DNA of 64,000 nt from Laedolimicola ammoniilytica (GCF_025567165.1 NZ_JAOQKC010000008.1:1-64000), one strand, 5' to 3'. Shown: positions 50,199 to 58,488, counted from the first letter of the stretch. The notes: a model not told the origin generated them from the sequence alone. Numbers and translations: made by a program.

Positions 50199-51422
50199 GT
50201 GTCCTTAAAAGTAAGAGAAATATTGGAGCTGGCTGAGACGAAGGGATGCTCACTGGCAGCCGGAAAGGGCGGGCTTGACCGTGTAGTCCGTTTTGTTGAC
50301 TGTATGGAAATACCGGATATGAAAGCGTGGATGCGGCCGAATGTCTTCTATATTACAACCGGATATACCTATAGCAATTCAGAGAAAGAAATTATCCAGT
50401 TAATCCGAGATTTGTACGACGCCAAGGCGGCAGCCCTGGCGACAAAATATAAATACATCGGCTGTTCCCTGGATGCGGCTATAAAGGTGGCGGATGAATT
50501 GCAGTTTCCGCTGATTCTGTGGCCGGAGGATCTTCCTTTTATAGAGATGAATTATCTTGTAATGGAGGCGCTTATCAAGTCGCAGAATAATCTGATGGAT
50601 TCCATGCAGTCCCAGATTAAACGATATAATCAGCGGGAAATGGATCAGAGGTTATTTGTGGATCTTCTGACCGGCAACATCGCCCACGACGAGGAAGAAA
50701 ATTACAGGATCAAGGAACAGAGGTGGCCCGTGCCGCCTTATCAGATTATTTATATCGAGGTTGACCGGATCAAGCAGAAGCTGCATGAGCTTCGGGAGGA
50801 AGAAGCCCAGGAGCGGATTGAAAAGATAGAAAATCTGATAAGGGAGGCCTTTACCGGGGAGCAGGTGGTTGTCCTGTCCAACAACGGCACCTTTCAATGT
50901 ATCCTGAAGCGGACCGGGGATAAGGAGATCGGGGCTGATTATTTTGAAGCCATACAGAGGGAGATCTGTGAAAAAACAGGATACAGGGCGACCATAGGCG
51001 TGTCGAGGGCGGAGGATACTTATAAAAGATTCGGACAGGCCTATCAGGACGCAAGGGACGCGGTGGAAATCGCCGTATGTCAGAACCTGGAATCCAGGGT
51101 GCTCTGTATCGAAGACGCCGGTTTCTGGAAAATTTTGAAAAAAATCAGCAAGCAGGATATGTGCCGGGAATTTGTGGAAGAAAAGCTGAACGCGTTTATT
51201 GAATACGATCAGGAGAATGAGAGAGAGCTTCTGGAGACGCTGGAGGCTCTGGTCAACAATCTGGGAGCCAGGAATGTGACGGCAAACGCGCTGCATTTAC
51301 ATCGGAATACGCTGATGTACCGGATTAAGAAGATTGAAAATCAGACAGGCTATGACTTGTCTGCTCCCAACAGCATCCTGGAGCTTGCGTTTGCGCTCCG
51401 GATTATGAAATTTATGAAATAA
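50199..51422 (+). CDS. PucR-family transcriptional regulator
   Basis: 407 residues in three parts. Residues 1-120 are the PucR N-terminal domain (VREILELAETKGCSLAAGKGGLDR, in parts, and MEIPDMKAWMRPNVFYITTGY). A central GGDEF-like region follows (YRATIGVSRAEDTYKRFGQAYQDARDAVEIA, in parts). The C-terminal HTH_30 has NVTANALHLHRNTLMYRIKKIE. GTG start after GGAGGGGGAAGG. A TATAAT-like box at 50156-50161 lies upstream. PucR members often control purine, amino-acid or peptide-derivative catabolism. It probably regulates the transporter/amidohydrolase genes that follow. Confidence 0.88.
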   Translation: MSLKVREILELAETKGCSLAAGKGGLDRVVRFVDCMEIPDMKAWMRPNVFYITTGYTYSNSEKEIIQLIRDLYDAKAAALATKYKYIGCSLDAAIKVADELQFPLILWPEDLPFIEMNYLVMEALIKSQNNLMDSMQSQIKRYNQREMDQRLFVDLLTGNIAHDEEENYRIKEQRWPVPPYQIIYIEVDRIKQKLHELREEEAQERIEKIENLIREAFTGEQVVVLSNNGTFQCILKRTGDKEIGADYFEAIQREICEKTGYRATIGVSRAEDTYKRFGQAYQDARDAVEIAVCQNLESRVLCIEDAGFWKILKKISKQDMCREFVEEKLNAFIEYDQENERELLETLEALVNNLGARNVTANALHLHRNTLMYRIKKIENQTGYDLSAPNSILELAFALRIMKFMK

Positions 51423-51652
51423 AGGGCAGATGAAAAAACTCCGTCGTAATGTATAGATTATCATTTGCAAGTGAGAACCGTTGTGCATGGTGCATAAAAA
51501 AACAGGGGTTTTATGGTGCGCAGGGAGCGTCGACATGAAAAGGAAGCAGTGCTATACTAAGAATAGCAAGAGCTGAATGATCTTTTGGAAACCTGGATCC
51601 CATGGTACTGGAGGTTTCGGAAGATTATTTTACTGAAACGGAGGAAAAAGAT
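51423..51652 (+). promoter_or_regulatory. Intergenic region with promoter for the DUF3100 operon
   Basis: TCGACA (51530-51535) and TATACT (51553-51558) with exactly 17 bases between form a good sigma-A promoter. A repeated TGCAT motif (TGCATGGTGCAT, around 51484-51495) lies upstream and could be part of a PucR-type site. No gene is seen in this stretch. Confidence 0.6.
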
Positions 51653-52501
51653 GTGAAACAGAGAACGGGTACTGTAAATTGTATGATTGTAACGCTTATC
51701 CTTTGCATTATTGCGGAGCTGATTGGACCGTTGCAATTCAAGGTGATGGGAGTCGATGTAAAGATCCTGACCATGATTTGGGTTATCATTATGGGAATTT
51801 TATTATCCCCCTCACTTCTGGGAAAAGTAATCCCGCCGCTTAAGAAAGTTATCGGCCACGCTGAGATCAGCCGTGCACCCTACTTACTGTCCCTGACCTT
51901 ATACCCCCTGGGCATCATGTTCGGTATCAGTGCAGGACCGAAGGTCGGAATCGTGCTTCAGGCAGGTCCGGCTCTGCTGCTGCAGGAGTTGGGTAACCTG
52001 GCAACTATGCTGATTGCGCTGCCCTTAGGTCTGCTGATTGGACTGGGAAGAAGTGCGGTTGGTGGAACCTTCTCCCTGTGTCGTGATACCGCGCTGGGAA
52101 TTATCGGAGATAAGTACGGTCTGGAGTCCAGAGAAGGTATGGGAACTCTGGGAACCTACATCAGCGGAAGTGTATTCGGAACCTTATTCTACTCTTTCTT
52201 GGCACCCGTCGGCCTGCTTCTGGGATTCCACCCCTTCGCACTGGCTATGGCGTCCGGAATGGGAAGTGCGTCCATGATGAACGCAGCTACCGCAGCCCTT
52301 ACCAGTGCTGCCCCGGCTATGTACTCTGAGCAGATTCTCGCATATTCAGCAACCAGTGGACTTCTGACTGCTGTAACAGGTGTGTATGTTGAGATGTTCG
52401 TGGCATTACCGCTGGCTAACTGGTATTATAAGCGCATAAATCCGGGTATCGAGCGCTTTAGACAGAGAGTATTTAAGAAAGCACCGGAGGGAGAGGTATA
52501 A
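51653..52501 (+). CDS. DUF3100-type integral membrane protein, predicted transporter
   Basis: About 282 residues with eight or nine hydrophobic segments. The pattern KVMGVDVKILTMIWVIIMGI near the start and GLGRSAVGGTFSLCRD plus ASGMGSASMMNAATAAL in the second half suggest the DUF3100 family. The frame is open from 51602, but the ATG there lacks a ribosome binding site, whereas GGAGGAAAAAGAT precedes the GTG at 51653. The next gene begins 2 bases after its stop and encodes a second membrane protein. Together they probably form a carrier for the substrate of the M20 enzyme downstream. Confidence 0.75.
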   Translation: MKQRTGTVNCMIVTLILCIIAELIGPLQFKVMGVDVKILTMIWVIIMGILLSPSLLGKVIPPLKKVIGHAEISRAPYLLSLTLYPLGIMFGISAGPKVGIVLQAGPALLLQELGNLATMLIALPLGLLIGLGRSAVGGTFSLCRDTALGIIGDKYGLESREGMGTLGTYISGSVFGTLFYSFLAPVGLLLGFHPFALAMASGMGSASMMNAATAALTSAAPAMYSEQILAYSATSGLLTAVTGVYVEMFVALPLANWYYKRINPGIERFRQRVFKKAPEGEV

Positions 52502-52502
52502 A

Positions 52503-52982
52503 ATGGAAGCTGCAAAGGAAAAATCACTGCTTGAAACTATTTTAGAGCAGATTAAAATTATTGTCGTTATTTATGGAATCATCATTGTGGTTCATATGGT
52601 TTCTATGGGAACCCCGCTTCCGGGTCTGCTGAAGTCAACCGTAGTAAGTTTTATCATGGTTGCAATCGCAATCGTTCTGAAGAACGTGGTAAAGAAACCG
52701 AATCTTCCGGGATTTGCGTGGGCTACCCTGGTGGCATTTGTTTTAACACTGCCGATCTCCCCGCTTTCCGATACGATCGTTGAGTTGATGAGCGCATACA
52801 GCTTCGGTCTGGTGGGAATCCCGCTGCTGAGCTTCGCGGGAATCGCGGTAGGAGAGCAGCTGGAGGTATTCAAGAAGCTGAGCTGGAAGATTGTAATTAT
52901 TTCTTTCGTAGTTATGGCGTCTACCTATTTTGGTTCCGCAGCAATTTCCAATATTATTCTGGCTGCAAAGGGACTGATTTAA
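52503..52982 (+). CDS. Small integral membrane protein partner of the DUF3100 protein
   Basis: 159 residues with about five hydrophobic segments, including VVIYGIIIVVHMVSMGTPLPG and FGLVGIPLLSFAGIAVGEQLE (in parts). No recognised catalytic motif. It lies 2 bases after the DUF3100 gene and 90 bases before the M20 gene. The tight spacing suggests a two-component membrane carrier. I do not recognise the family with confidence. Confidence 0.65.
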   Translation: MEAAKEKSLLETILEQIKIIVVIYGIIIVVHMVSMGTPLPGLLKSTVVSFIMVAIAIVLKNVVKKPNLPGFAWATLVAFVLTLPISPLSDTIVELMSAYSFGLVGIPLLSFAGIAVGEQLEVFKKLSWKIVIISFVVMASTYFGSAAISNIILAAKGLI

Positions 52983-53072
52983 TATAACATTTTGTGAAAT
53001 TTTGAACAGTAACAGGAAATCCTGCGAGGATTTCCTGTTATAATAAAATTCAAATGAAATGGAGAGAAGCAT

Positions 53073-54221
53073 ATGGAGACATTAGAGACATTAAAACAGG
53101 AAATCAGTACACTTGCAGATGCAAGACAGGAAGAGTTTGAGAAGGTATGTAGCTATATTTTTGAGAATCCGGAGCTGGCGTTCAAGGAATACAAGGCTCA
53201 GGAAGCACTCTGTAAGCTTCTGGAAAGCAATGGATTTGAAGTAAAACGTGGAATTTCTGAACTGCCCACCTCTTTTGAGGCAGTATATGATACCGGAAAA
53301 CCGGGCAAGACCGTAGCTCTGATGGGAGAGTATGACTGTCTTCCGGAAATCGGACATGGCTGTGGCCATAACATCATCGGAACCTCTGCGGCAGGAGCCG
53401 GCATCGTATTAAAAGAGGTTATGGAAAAGCACGGAATTGGCGGCGTGTTAAAGGTATTAGGCACACCGGCTGAGGAAAAGGGAAGCGGAAAAGCTATCAT
53501 GGTTCGTCACGGCGTATTTAAGGGAATCGACACAGCGCTTCTGATGCATCCGACCGAGGCGTCCATGCCGGATGATATTTCCTTCGCATGCGTTACCCTG
53601 GAGTTCACCTTCAAGGGAAGTCCTGCACATGCAGCAGCATTCCCGTGGAAGGGAGCAAATGCTCTGAGCGGCGTACAGCTGATGTTCCACGCAGTTGATA
53701 TGATGAGACTGCATTTCAAGGATTTCAGCCGTGTACATGGAATCATCACCGAGGGTGGTACCGCGCACAATACCATAACTGCAGAGGCAAAGGCTGTATT
53801 TAACATCCGTGCTCTGGAGTATGAGTATATGATGGAGTTGGTTGACATCATTAAGGACTGCGCAAGGGGTGCTGCAATCGCTACCAGAACAGAGGTTGAA
53901 GTACAGCAGTTAGATGAGGTTGTCAAGGATATCCGCAACGATAAGAGAATGGTTGACTATGTACGTAAGAACATGGAGTTCATCGGCGAGGATTACATCG
54001 AGCGTGATCTGACCCAGGGTATCGGTTCTACAGACGTAGGAAACGTATCTCATGAGATTCCGACCATTCAGTTCTATGTAAGACTGAAAGAGAATGTGGG
54101 AACACATACCAAGGAATTTGCTGAAGCAGCAGGCGGAGAAGAAGGAAAGCGTACCTTACATCAGGCTGTAAAGCTGTTGGCGATGAGTGCGTTAGACGTA
54201 TTTAACGAATATAACGAATAA
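53073..54221 (+). CDS. M20-family metallo-amidohydrolase (AbgB/PM20D2-like)
   Basis: 382 residues. ALMGEYDCLPEIGHGCGHNIIGT gives the first metal ligands (in parts LMGEYD and GHGCGHN). GTPAEEKGSGKAIMVRHGVF holds the general-base Glu. The dimerisation domain has FTFKGSPAHAAAFPWKGANAL. YDCLPEIGHGCGHN and the Cys near the metal site are typical of the subgroup that includes AbgB and PM20D2, which act on amide-linked amino acids or dipeptides. GGAGAG precedes the ATG. With the upstream carrier and PucR it forms a probable uptake-and-hydrolysis unit. Confidence 0.85.
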   Translation: METLETLKQEISTLADARQEEFEKVCSYIFENPELAFKEYKAQEALCKLLESNGFEVKRGISELPTSFEAVYDTGKPGKTVALMGEYDCLPEIGHGCGHNIIGTSAAGAGIVLKEVMEKHGIGGVLKVLGTPAEEKGSGKAIMVRHGVFKGIDTALLMHPTEASMPDDISFACVTLEFTFKGSPAHAAAFPWKGANALSGVQLMFHAVDMMRLHFKDFSRVHGIITEGGTAHNTITAEAKAVFNIRALEYEYMMELVDIIKDCARGAAIATRTEVEVQQLDEVVKDIRNDKRMVDYVRKNMEFIGEDYIERDLTQGIGSTDVGNVSHEIPTIQFYVRLKENVGTHTKEFAEAAGGEEGKRTLHQAVKLLAMSALDVFNEYNE

Positions 54222-54248
54222 TCCAATCCAAAAAAGGTAGTAGAGACG

Positions 54249-54284
54249 AGCCGGACGGCGAAGGCTGTCCGGTCCGTTTTTTTC
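54249..54284 (+). terminator. Terminator after the M20 gene
   Basis: A GC-rich stem with CCGGACGGC pairing GCTGTCCGG around GAAG (one G-U pair), followed by seven T residues. Confidence 0.85.
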
Positions 54285-54307
54285 GGGGAAATTTTTATAA
54301 AAAGCGC

Positions 54308-54336
54308 TTGACATGGGAAATAAAACGTGATAAGAT
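54308..54336 (+). promoter_or_regulatory. Promoter of the infC-rpmI-rplT operon
   Basis: Perfect TTGACA (54308-54313) and TAAGAT (54331-54336) with a 17-base spacer, a strong ribosomal-operon promoter. Confidence 0.85.
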
Positions 54337-54342
54337 AGCACG

Positions 54343-54480
54343 GTGACAGAAAGCAGAGTATCCACTCTCACCTTAGCGCAACAGGCGACTCGGGTTTATA
54401 TGTATCGAAGATACCGACATCAGTATACGTCGTGTAAAAAGATATTTCAAGTGGATAGTCTGACTATCCACTTTTTTAGT
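54343..54480 (+). ncRNA. L20-type leader with attenuator hairpin
   Basis: The leader between promoter and infC ends in a strong terminator: AAGTGGATAGT (54449-54459) pairs with ACTATCCACTT (54463-54473), followed by T residues. An upstream TATCCACT (about 54360-54367) is complementary to the left arm AGTGGATA and could form an antiterminator. This matches the position and logic of the Firmicute L20 leader, in which ribosomal protein L20 binding favours termination. The identification rests on context and these pairings. Confidence 0.75.
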
Positions 54481-54509
54481 TTTTTCTTTCTTAGAAGGAG
54501 GGCACTACC

Positions 54510-55019
54510 ATTAGCGATTTAATGATTAACGAACAGATCCGGGATAAAGAGATTCGACTGATTGGCTCGAACGGAGAGCAGCTTGGAATCATGTCTGCAA
54601 GAGATGCGATGAAAATTGCCCGGGAAGCAGAACTGGACCTGGTGAAGATTGCACCGACGGCGAAACCGCCTGTCTGCAAGATCATTGATTACGGCAAGTA
54701 CAAGTACGAGCAGGCGAGAAAAGAGAAGGAAGCCAAGAAGAAGCAGAGAACCATTGAGATTAAGGAAGTTCGTCTGTCACCGAATATCGAGGAGAACGAC
54801 CTGAATACCAAGGTGGGCGCTGCCAAGAAGTTCATCCAGAAGGGTGACAAGGTAAAGGTAACCTTACGTTTCCGAGGCAGAGAGATGGCCCATGTACAGA
54901 AGACCAAGCAGATTCTCGACGTATTTGCGGAGAAGATGGCAGATGTCGCTGTAGTGGAGAAGGCTCCGAAGATGGAAGGCCGTCAGATGATGATGTTTCT
55001 GGCAGAGAAGCGTCAGTAA
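54510..55019 (+). CDS. infC: Translation initiation factor IF-3 (InfC), AUU start
   Basis: Binds the 30S subunit and controls start-site fidelity. NEQIRDKEIRLIGSNGEQLGIM, MKIAREAELDLVKIAPTAKPPVCKIIDYGKY and FRGREMAHV (in parts) are IF-3 signatures. The first ATG (54522) is 19 bases from AAGGAGG (54496-54502). An ATT at 54510 in frame lies 7 bases from it and is followed by AGC, as in the rare AUU start of other infC genes. IF-3 discriminates against AUU starts and so represses its own translation. About 169 residues. Confidence 0.93.
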   Translation: MSDLMINEQIRDKEIRLIGSNGEQLGIMSARDAMKIAREAELDLVKIAPTAKPPVCKIIDYGKYKYEQARKEKEAKKKQRTIEIKEVRLSPNIEENDLNTKVGAAKKFIQKGDKVKVTLRFRGREMAHVQKTKQILDVFAEKMADVAVVEKAPKMEGRQMMMFLAEKRQ

Positions 55020-55099
55020 AATATGGAAATCAACCGTGGAAGCGGCAATGATTTGATAGAAATTTGGAAAAGGATACTAGGATAGGAGGAGTATATAAA

Positions 55100-55297
55100 A
55101 TGCCAAAAATTAAGACAAGCAGAGCAGCAGCAAAGCGTTTCAAAGTAACAGGTACAGGCAAACTCAAGAGAATGAAAGCTTATAAGAGCCATATCTTAAC
55201 CAAGAAATCTCAGAAGAGAAAGAGAAATCTCAGAAAAGCTACCATTACGGATGCAACCAACGTAAAGAGCATGAAGAAGATTCTGCCGTATCTGTAA
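55100..55297 (+). CDS. rpmI: 50S ribosomal protein L35 (RpmI)
   Basis: A basic 65-residue ribosomal protein with the N-terminus PKIKTSRAAAKRFKVTGTGK and the C-terminal part KRNLRKATITDATNVKSMKKILPYL (in parts), normal for L35. GGAGGAGTATATAAA precedes the ATG at 55100, so the longer open frame from 55064 is not used. Confidence 0.96.
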   Translation: MPKIKTSRAAAKRFKVTGTGKLKRMKAYKSHILTKKSQKRKRNLRKATITDATNVKSMKKILPYL

Positions 55298-55348
55298 GTT
55301 TCAGTACAGAACAGGCGGAAGTGAGAAGTTTCAAGGAGGAAAGAAGAA

Positions 55349-55705
55349 ATGGCAAGAATTAAAGGCGGTTTAGGCGCTAAGAAAAGACATAACAGAGTAT
55401 TAAAGCTCGCTAAGGGATACAGAGGAGCAAGAAGCAAGCAGTACCGTGTAGCAAAGCAGTCCGTGATGAGAGCACTGACCAGCTCCTACGCAGGAAGAAA
55501 AGAGAGAAAGCGTCAGTTCCGTCAGCTTTGGATCGCACGTATCAACGCTGCAGCACGTCTGAACGGACTTTCCTACAGCAAGTTCATGTATGGACTGAAG
55601 CAGGCTGAGGTTGAGCTGAACCGTAAGGTACTGGCTGACATGGCAGTAAATGATCCGGCTGGATTCGCTACTCTGGCAGAAGTTGCTAAGAGCAAGCTGG
55701 CATAA
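55349..55705 (+). CDS. rplT: 50S ribosomal protein L20 (RplT)
   Basis: 118 residues, strongly basic. ARIKGGLGAKKRHNRVLKLAKG and YAGRKERKRQFRQLWIARINAAAR (in parts) are the L20 signature. Besides assembly of the 50S subunit, L20 is the likely repressor that binds the leader at 54343-54480. AAGGAGG precedes the ATG. Confidence 0.97.
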   Translation: MARIKGGLGAKKRHNRVLKLAKGYRGARSKQYRVAKQSVMRALTSSYAGRKERKRQFRQLWIARINAAARLNGLSYSKFMYGLKQAEVELNRKVLADMAVNDPAGFATLAEVAKSKLA

Positions 55706-55716
55706 GACCAAGAAAC

Positions 55717-55757
55717 AGAGCGCATGATGCAGCCATAGGCTGCGCATAGCGCTCTTT
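55717..55757 (+). terminator. Terminator after rplT
   Basis: Outer arms AGAGCGC (55717-55723) and GCGCTCT (55749-55755) enclose a second stem GCAGCC/GGCTGC (55729-55734 and 55738-55743). A short T run follows. The following gene starts 25 bases later, so some read-through is possible. Confidence 0.7.
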
Positions 55758-55781
55758 GTTGATTTTCTGGAGGAAAATAAA

Positions 55782-56852
55782 ATGACAGAGATTACCATTA
55801 TTTCCGGTTTCCTGGGAGCCGGAAAAACAACACTGATTAAGAAGCTTCTGGAAGAGGTATTTAAGGGCGAGAAGATCGTGCTTATCGAGAACGAGTTCGG
55901 CGAGATCGGCATCGACGGTGGCTTCCTGAAGGAGGCAGGCGTACAGGTAAACGAGATGAACTCCGGCTGTATCTGCTGCTCCCTGGTGGGAGACTTCGGA
56001 ACCGCTCTGAAAGAAGTTATCGATACCTACGCGCCGGACCGCATCCTGATTGAGCCGTCAGGCGTAGGCAAGCTGTCCGACGTTATGAAGGCTGTTCAGA
56101 ATGTGGCTGGCCATATGGACGTTCACATCGACAGCTCTCTGGTAGTCGTAGACGGTAAGAAATGCAAGATGTATATGAAGAACTTCGGCGAGTTCTTCAA
56201 TAACCAGGTAGAGCACGCAGGCACCATCGTACTGAGCCGTACCCAGAGCATGACGGAGGAAAAGCTTCAGGAGGCTGTGAAGATGCTGCGTGAGCACAAT
56301 GCGAAGGCAACTATGATTACTACTCCCTGGGATCAGTTAAATGGCAGACAGATTCTGGACGCTATGAAGCATGCAGAGCTGGATATGGGCGACCTGCATC
56401 ATGAGGATCATGACCATGAGCATGATCATCACGACCACGATCATGACCATGAGCATGATCACCACGACCATGAGCATCATCATGATCACGATCATGACCA
56501 CGGCGAGGGCTGCACCTGTGGCTGCCATGACCACGATCATCACCATCATCACGATCATGAGGGACACCATCATGCAGACGAGGTATTTACCAGCTGGGGC
56601 GTAGAAACTCCGAAGCGTTTTGAAAAAGAAGAGCTGGAGAAGATTCTGGAAACCTTAAGCAAGTCCGGCCTGTACGGCCTAATTTTACGTGCCAAGGGTA
56701 TCATCCAGAGCACCGACGGAAGCTGGATGGAGTTCGACTTCGTACCGGAGGAGTATGAGATCCGCGAAGGACATCCGGATTACACCGGCCGTCTCTGCGT
56801 CATCGGCTCCCTGCTTGATGAGGATGGACTGAAAGAGCTCTTCGGAGTGTAA
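55782..56852 (+). CDS. COG0523/CobW-family GTPase with a His/Asp-rich metal-binding loop
   Basis: 356 residues. The G1 motif is GFLGAGKTTLIKKLL, then IENEFGEIGIDGGFL and the family metal-binding CxCC in SGCICCSL (about residues 65-70). The segment from about 206 to 275 is almost entirely His and Asp with a GCTCGCHD patch, a likely zinc, nickel or cobalt store. The C-terminal CobW domain follows. Family members (ZNG1/ZigA, YjiA, CobW, NHase activators) deliver metal to client proteins. The client here is unknown. It forms an operon with the second GTPase 13 bases downstream. Confidence 0.88.
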   Translation: MTEITIISGFLGAGKTTLIKKLLEEVFKGEKIVLIENEFGEIGIDGGFLKEAGVQVNEMNSGCICCSLVGDFGTALKEVIDTYAPDRILIEPSGVGKLSDVMKAVQNVAGHMDVHIDSSLVVVDGKKCKMYMKNFGEFFNNQVEHAGTIVLSRTQSMTEEKLQEAVKMLREHNAKATMITTPWDQLNGRQILDAMKHAELDMGDLHHEDHDHEHDHHDHDHDHEHDHHDHEHHHDHDHDHGEGCTCGCHDHDHHHHHDHEGHHHADEVFTSWGVETPKRFEKEELEKILETLSKSGLYGLILRAKGIIQSTDGSWMEFDFVPEEYEIREGHPDYTGRLCVIGSLLDEDGLKELFGV

Positions 56853-56865
56853 AGAGGAAGAAATT

Positions 56866-57810
56866 ATGGCAAACAAGATCCCGATTTATATGGTAAATGG
56901 CTTTCTGGAGAGCGGAAAGACCACATTTATACAGGAGACCCTGTCCGATCCCTATTTTTCCGACGGCGGCAAGACTCTGCTTATCGCCTGCGAAGAGGGC
57001 GAGGAGGAGTATGACCTGCATGTGCTGGAGTCCTATGATACGACCCTGGTAACCATCGAGGGCAAGGCGGAATTCACGAAGGAATTTCTGGAGGACTGCC
57101 AGAAAAAGTATAAGCCCAGCCAGGTCATGATTGAGTGGAACGGCATGTGGGGCATGCAGCTGTACCGGGAAATGAATTTTCCGAAGGGCTGGTTCCCGGC
57201 CCAGGATATCACCCTGGTGGACGCCACCACCTTTGACCTGTATATGCAGAATATGAAGTCCCTGTTCATGGATATGGTACAGGATTCCGATCTGGTCATC
57301 TTTGACCGATGCACAGAGGGCACCAAGGCGGCTTCCTACAAGCGCAATATCCGCGCCGTGAATCCCCGGGCCCAAGTGGAATTTGAGCAGGAGGGCGGCG
57401 AGCCCTTCGAGTTTGAGGACGAGCTTCCCTTTGACCTGAACGCGGACATCATTGACATCAGCGATATCGACTACGGCATCTGGTATGTGGACGCCATGGA
57501 TCACCCGGAGCACTACGATGGCAAGACCATCCGCTTCAAGGGCCGCGTCATGAAGCCCCGCCGGATGACTCCGGGCTACTTCGTGCCGGGCAGAAAGGCC
57601 ATGACCTGTTGTGCCGACGATACGGTATTCCTGGGTTTCCTGTGCCGTAGCCACAATGTGGATAAGCTGAAGAACGGCCAGTGGCTGACCGTGACGGCCA
57701 AGGTCTACGTGGAGAAGAGGGATGAGTATTCCGGCGAGGAAGGACCGGTGCTTTATACCAAGGCCCTGAAGTCCGCAGAGCCCCCCGAGGAAGAAATGGT
57801 TTATTTCTAA
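56866..57810 (+). CDS. CobW-like GTPase fused to a TIGR03943/DUF1980-like domain
   Basis: 314 residues. The N-terminal part has a P-loop, YMVNGFLESGKTTFIQETL, and a G3E-like layout, but CxCC is absent and the usual metal-binding region is replaced (LIACEEGEEEYD). From about residue 205 a second domain (IWYVDAMDHPEHYDGKTIRFKG in parts, FLGFLCRSHNVDKLKNGQWLTV in parts) resembles the OB-like C-terminus of TIGR03943/DUF1980 proteins (YcgQ partners) linked to metal-stress operons. GAGGAAGAAATT precedes the start. It probably works with the upstream metallochaperone GTPase. Confidence 0.75.
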   Translation: MANKIPIYMVNGFLESGKTTFIQETLSDPYFSDGGKTLLIACEEGEEEYDLHVLESYDTTLVTIEGKAEFTKEFLEDCQKKYKPSQVMIEWNGMWGMQLYREMNFPKGWFPAQDITLVDATTFDLYMQNMKSLFMDMVQDSDLVIFDRCTEGTKAASYKRNIRAVNPRAQVEFEQEGGEPFEFEDELPFDLNADIIDISDIDYGIWYVDAMDHPEHYDGKTIRFKGRVMKPRRMTPGYFVPGRKAMTCCADDTVFLGFLCRSHNVDKLKNGQWLTVTAKVYVEKRDEYSGEEGPVLYTKALKSAEPPEEEMVYF

Positions 57811-57842
57811 GCGAAAAAATAAAAATTTTTGTAAATTAGGAC

Positions 57843-57871
57843 TTTACAGGAAATATTTTTTCTGATAAGAT
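57843..57871 (+). promoter_or_regulatory. Promoter in front of the Lrp gene
   Basis: TTTACA (57843-57848) and TAAGAT (57866-57871) with 17 bases between. Confidence 0.6.
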
Positions 57872-57887
57872 AAGTCCATCAGTGAAC

Positions 57888-57920
57888 AAGGCGGTTTGCA
57901 ACAGGCAAACTGCCTTTTCT
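57888..57920 (+). terminator. Hairpin with T run between promoter and Lrp gene
   Basis: AAGGCGGTTTGC (57888-57899) pairs with GCAAACTGCCTT (57905-57916), one G-U pair, then a T-rich tract. It may end the upstream GTPase operon, but it lies just downstream of the predicted promoter, so it may also be an attenuator. Confidence 0.7.
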
Positions 57921-57980
57921 TTTTATTATAAAGCAGATAAGCCAATGCAAGGGCGGCGGATCAGATGAGGAGGAAGAAGC

Positions 57981-58433
57981 ATGGACAACATTGATTTAAG
58001 CATACTGAAATGTCTGAAGGAGAATTCCAGACAGACGGCGTCAACCATCAGCCAGTCCATCAATCTGTCCGTATCGGCAGTGATTGAGCGGATTCGGAAA
58101 ATGGAAGCGAAGGGCATTATTCAGCAGTACACGGTGGTGCTGGACGAGAAGCAGCTGGGCAACGACCTGACCGTATTTATTTCCGTGCGGCTGGAGCACC
58201 CGAAATACGGCAAAGACTTTGCGGAGGCCGCGGCGAAGCACTGCCATGTGGCCGAGTGCTATTATATCGCGGGCGATGTGGATTATCTGCTGAAGATCGT
58301 GACCGACTCCTCCCGGAGTCTGGAGGTGATTCACCAGGATATCAAGGAGATGCCCGGCGTATCCTGGACCAAAACTCTGTATGTCTTATCTACAATTAAA
58401 AATGATGTGTCAGTCTTACCCGGAGAAGTGTAA
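57981..58433 (+). CDS. Lrp/AsnC-family transcriptional regulator
   Basis: 150 residues. The N-terminal HTH reads LKENSRQTASTISQSINLSVSAVIERIRKME (in parts: NSRQTASTIS and SVSAVIERI). The C-terminal RAM effector domain has YYIAGDVDYLLKIV. GAGGAGGAAGC precedes the ATG. No linked amino-acid gene identifies its target. The terminator hairpin overlaps its stop codon. Confidence 0.92.
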   Translation: MDNIDLSILKCLKENSRQTASTISQSINLSVSAVIERIRKMEAKGIIQQYTVVLDEKQLGNDLTVFISVRLEHPKYGKDFAEAAAKHCHVAECYYIAGDVDYLLKIVTDSSRSLEVIHQDIKEMPGVSWTKTLYVLSTIKNDVSVLPGEV

Positions 58434-58448
58434 TCTCCGGGTATTTTT
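58418..58448 (+). terminator. Terminator overlapping the end of the Lrp gene
   Basis: ACCCGGAGA (58418-58426) pairs with TCTCCGGGT (58434-58442), then ATTTTT. Confidence 0.85.
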
Positions 58449-58459
58449 GTCTGAAAGAC

Positions 58460-58488
58460 TTGACACTTTGTAAAAGTTGGAATATGCT
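58460..58488 (+). promoter_or_regulatory. Promoter of the DUF1653-trkA-trkH unit
   Basis: Perfect TTGACA (58460-58465) and TATGCT (58483-58488), 17 bases apart. Confidence 0.7.

Noticed and set aside
56400..56580. Tandem CATGACCAC-like DNA repeat
   Set aside because: It is not a CRISPR or satellite repeat but the coding sequence of the His/Asp-rich loop of the CobW-like GTPase.
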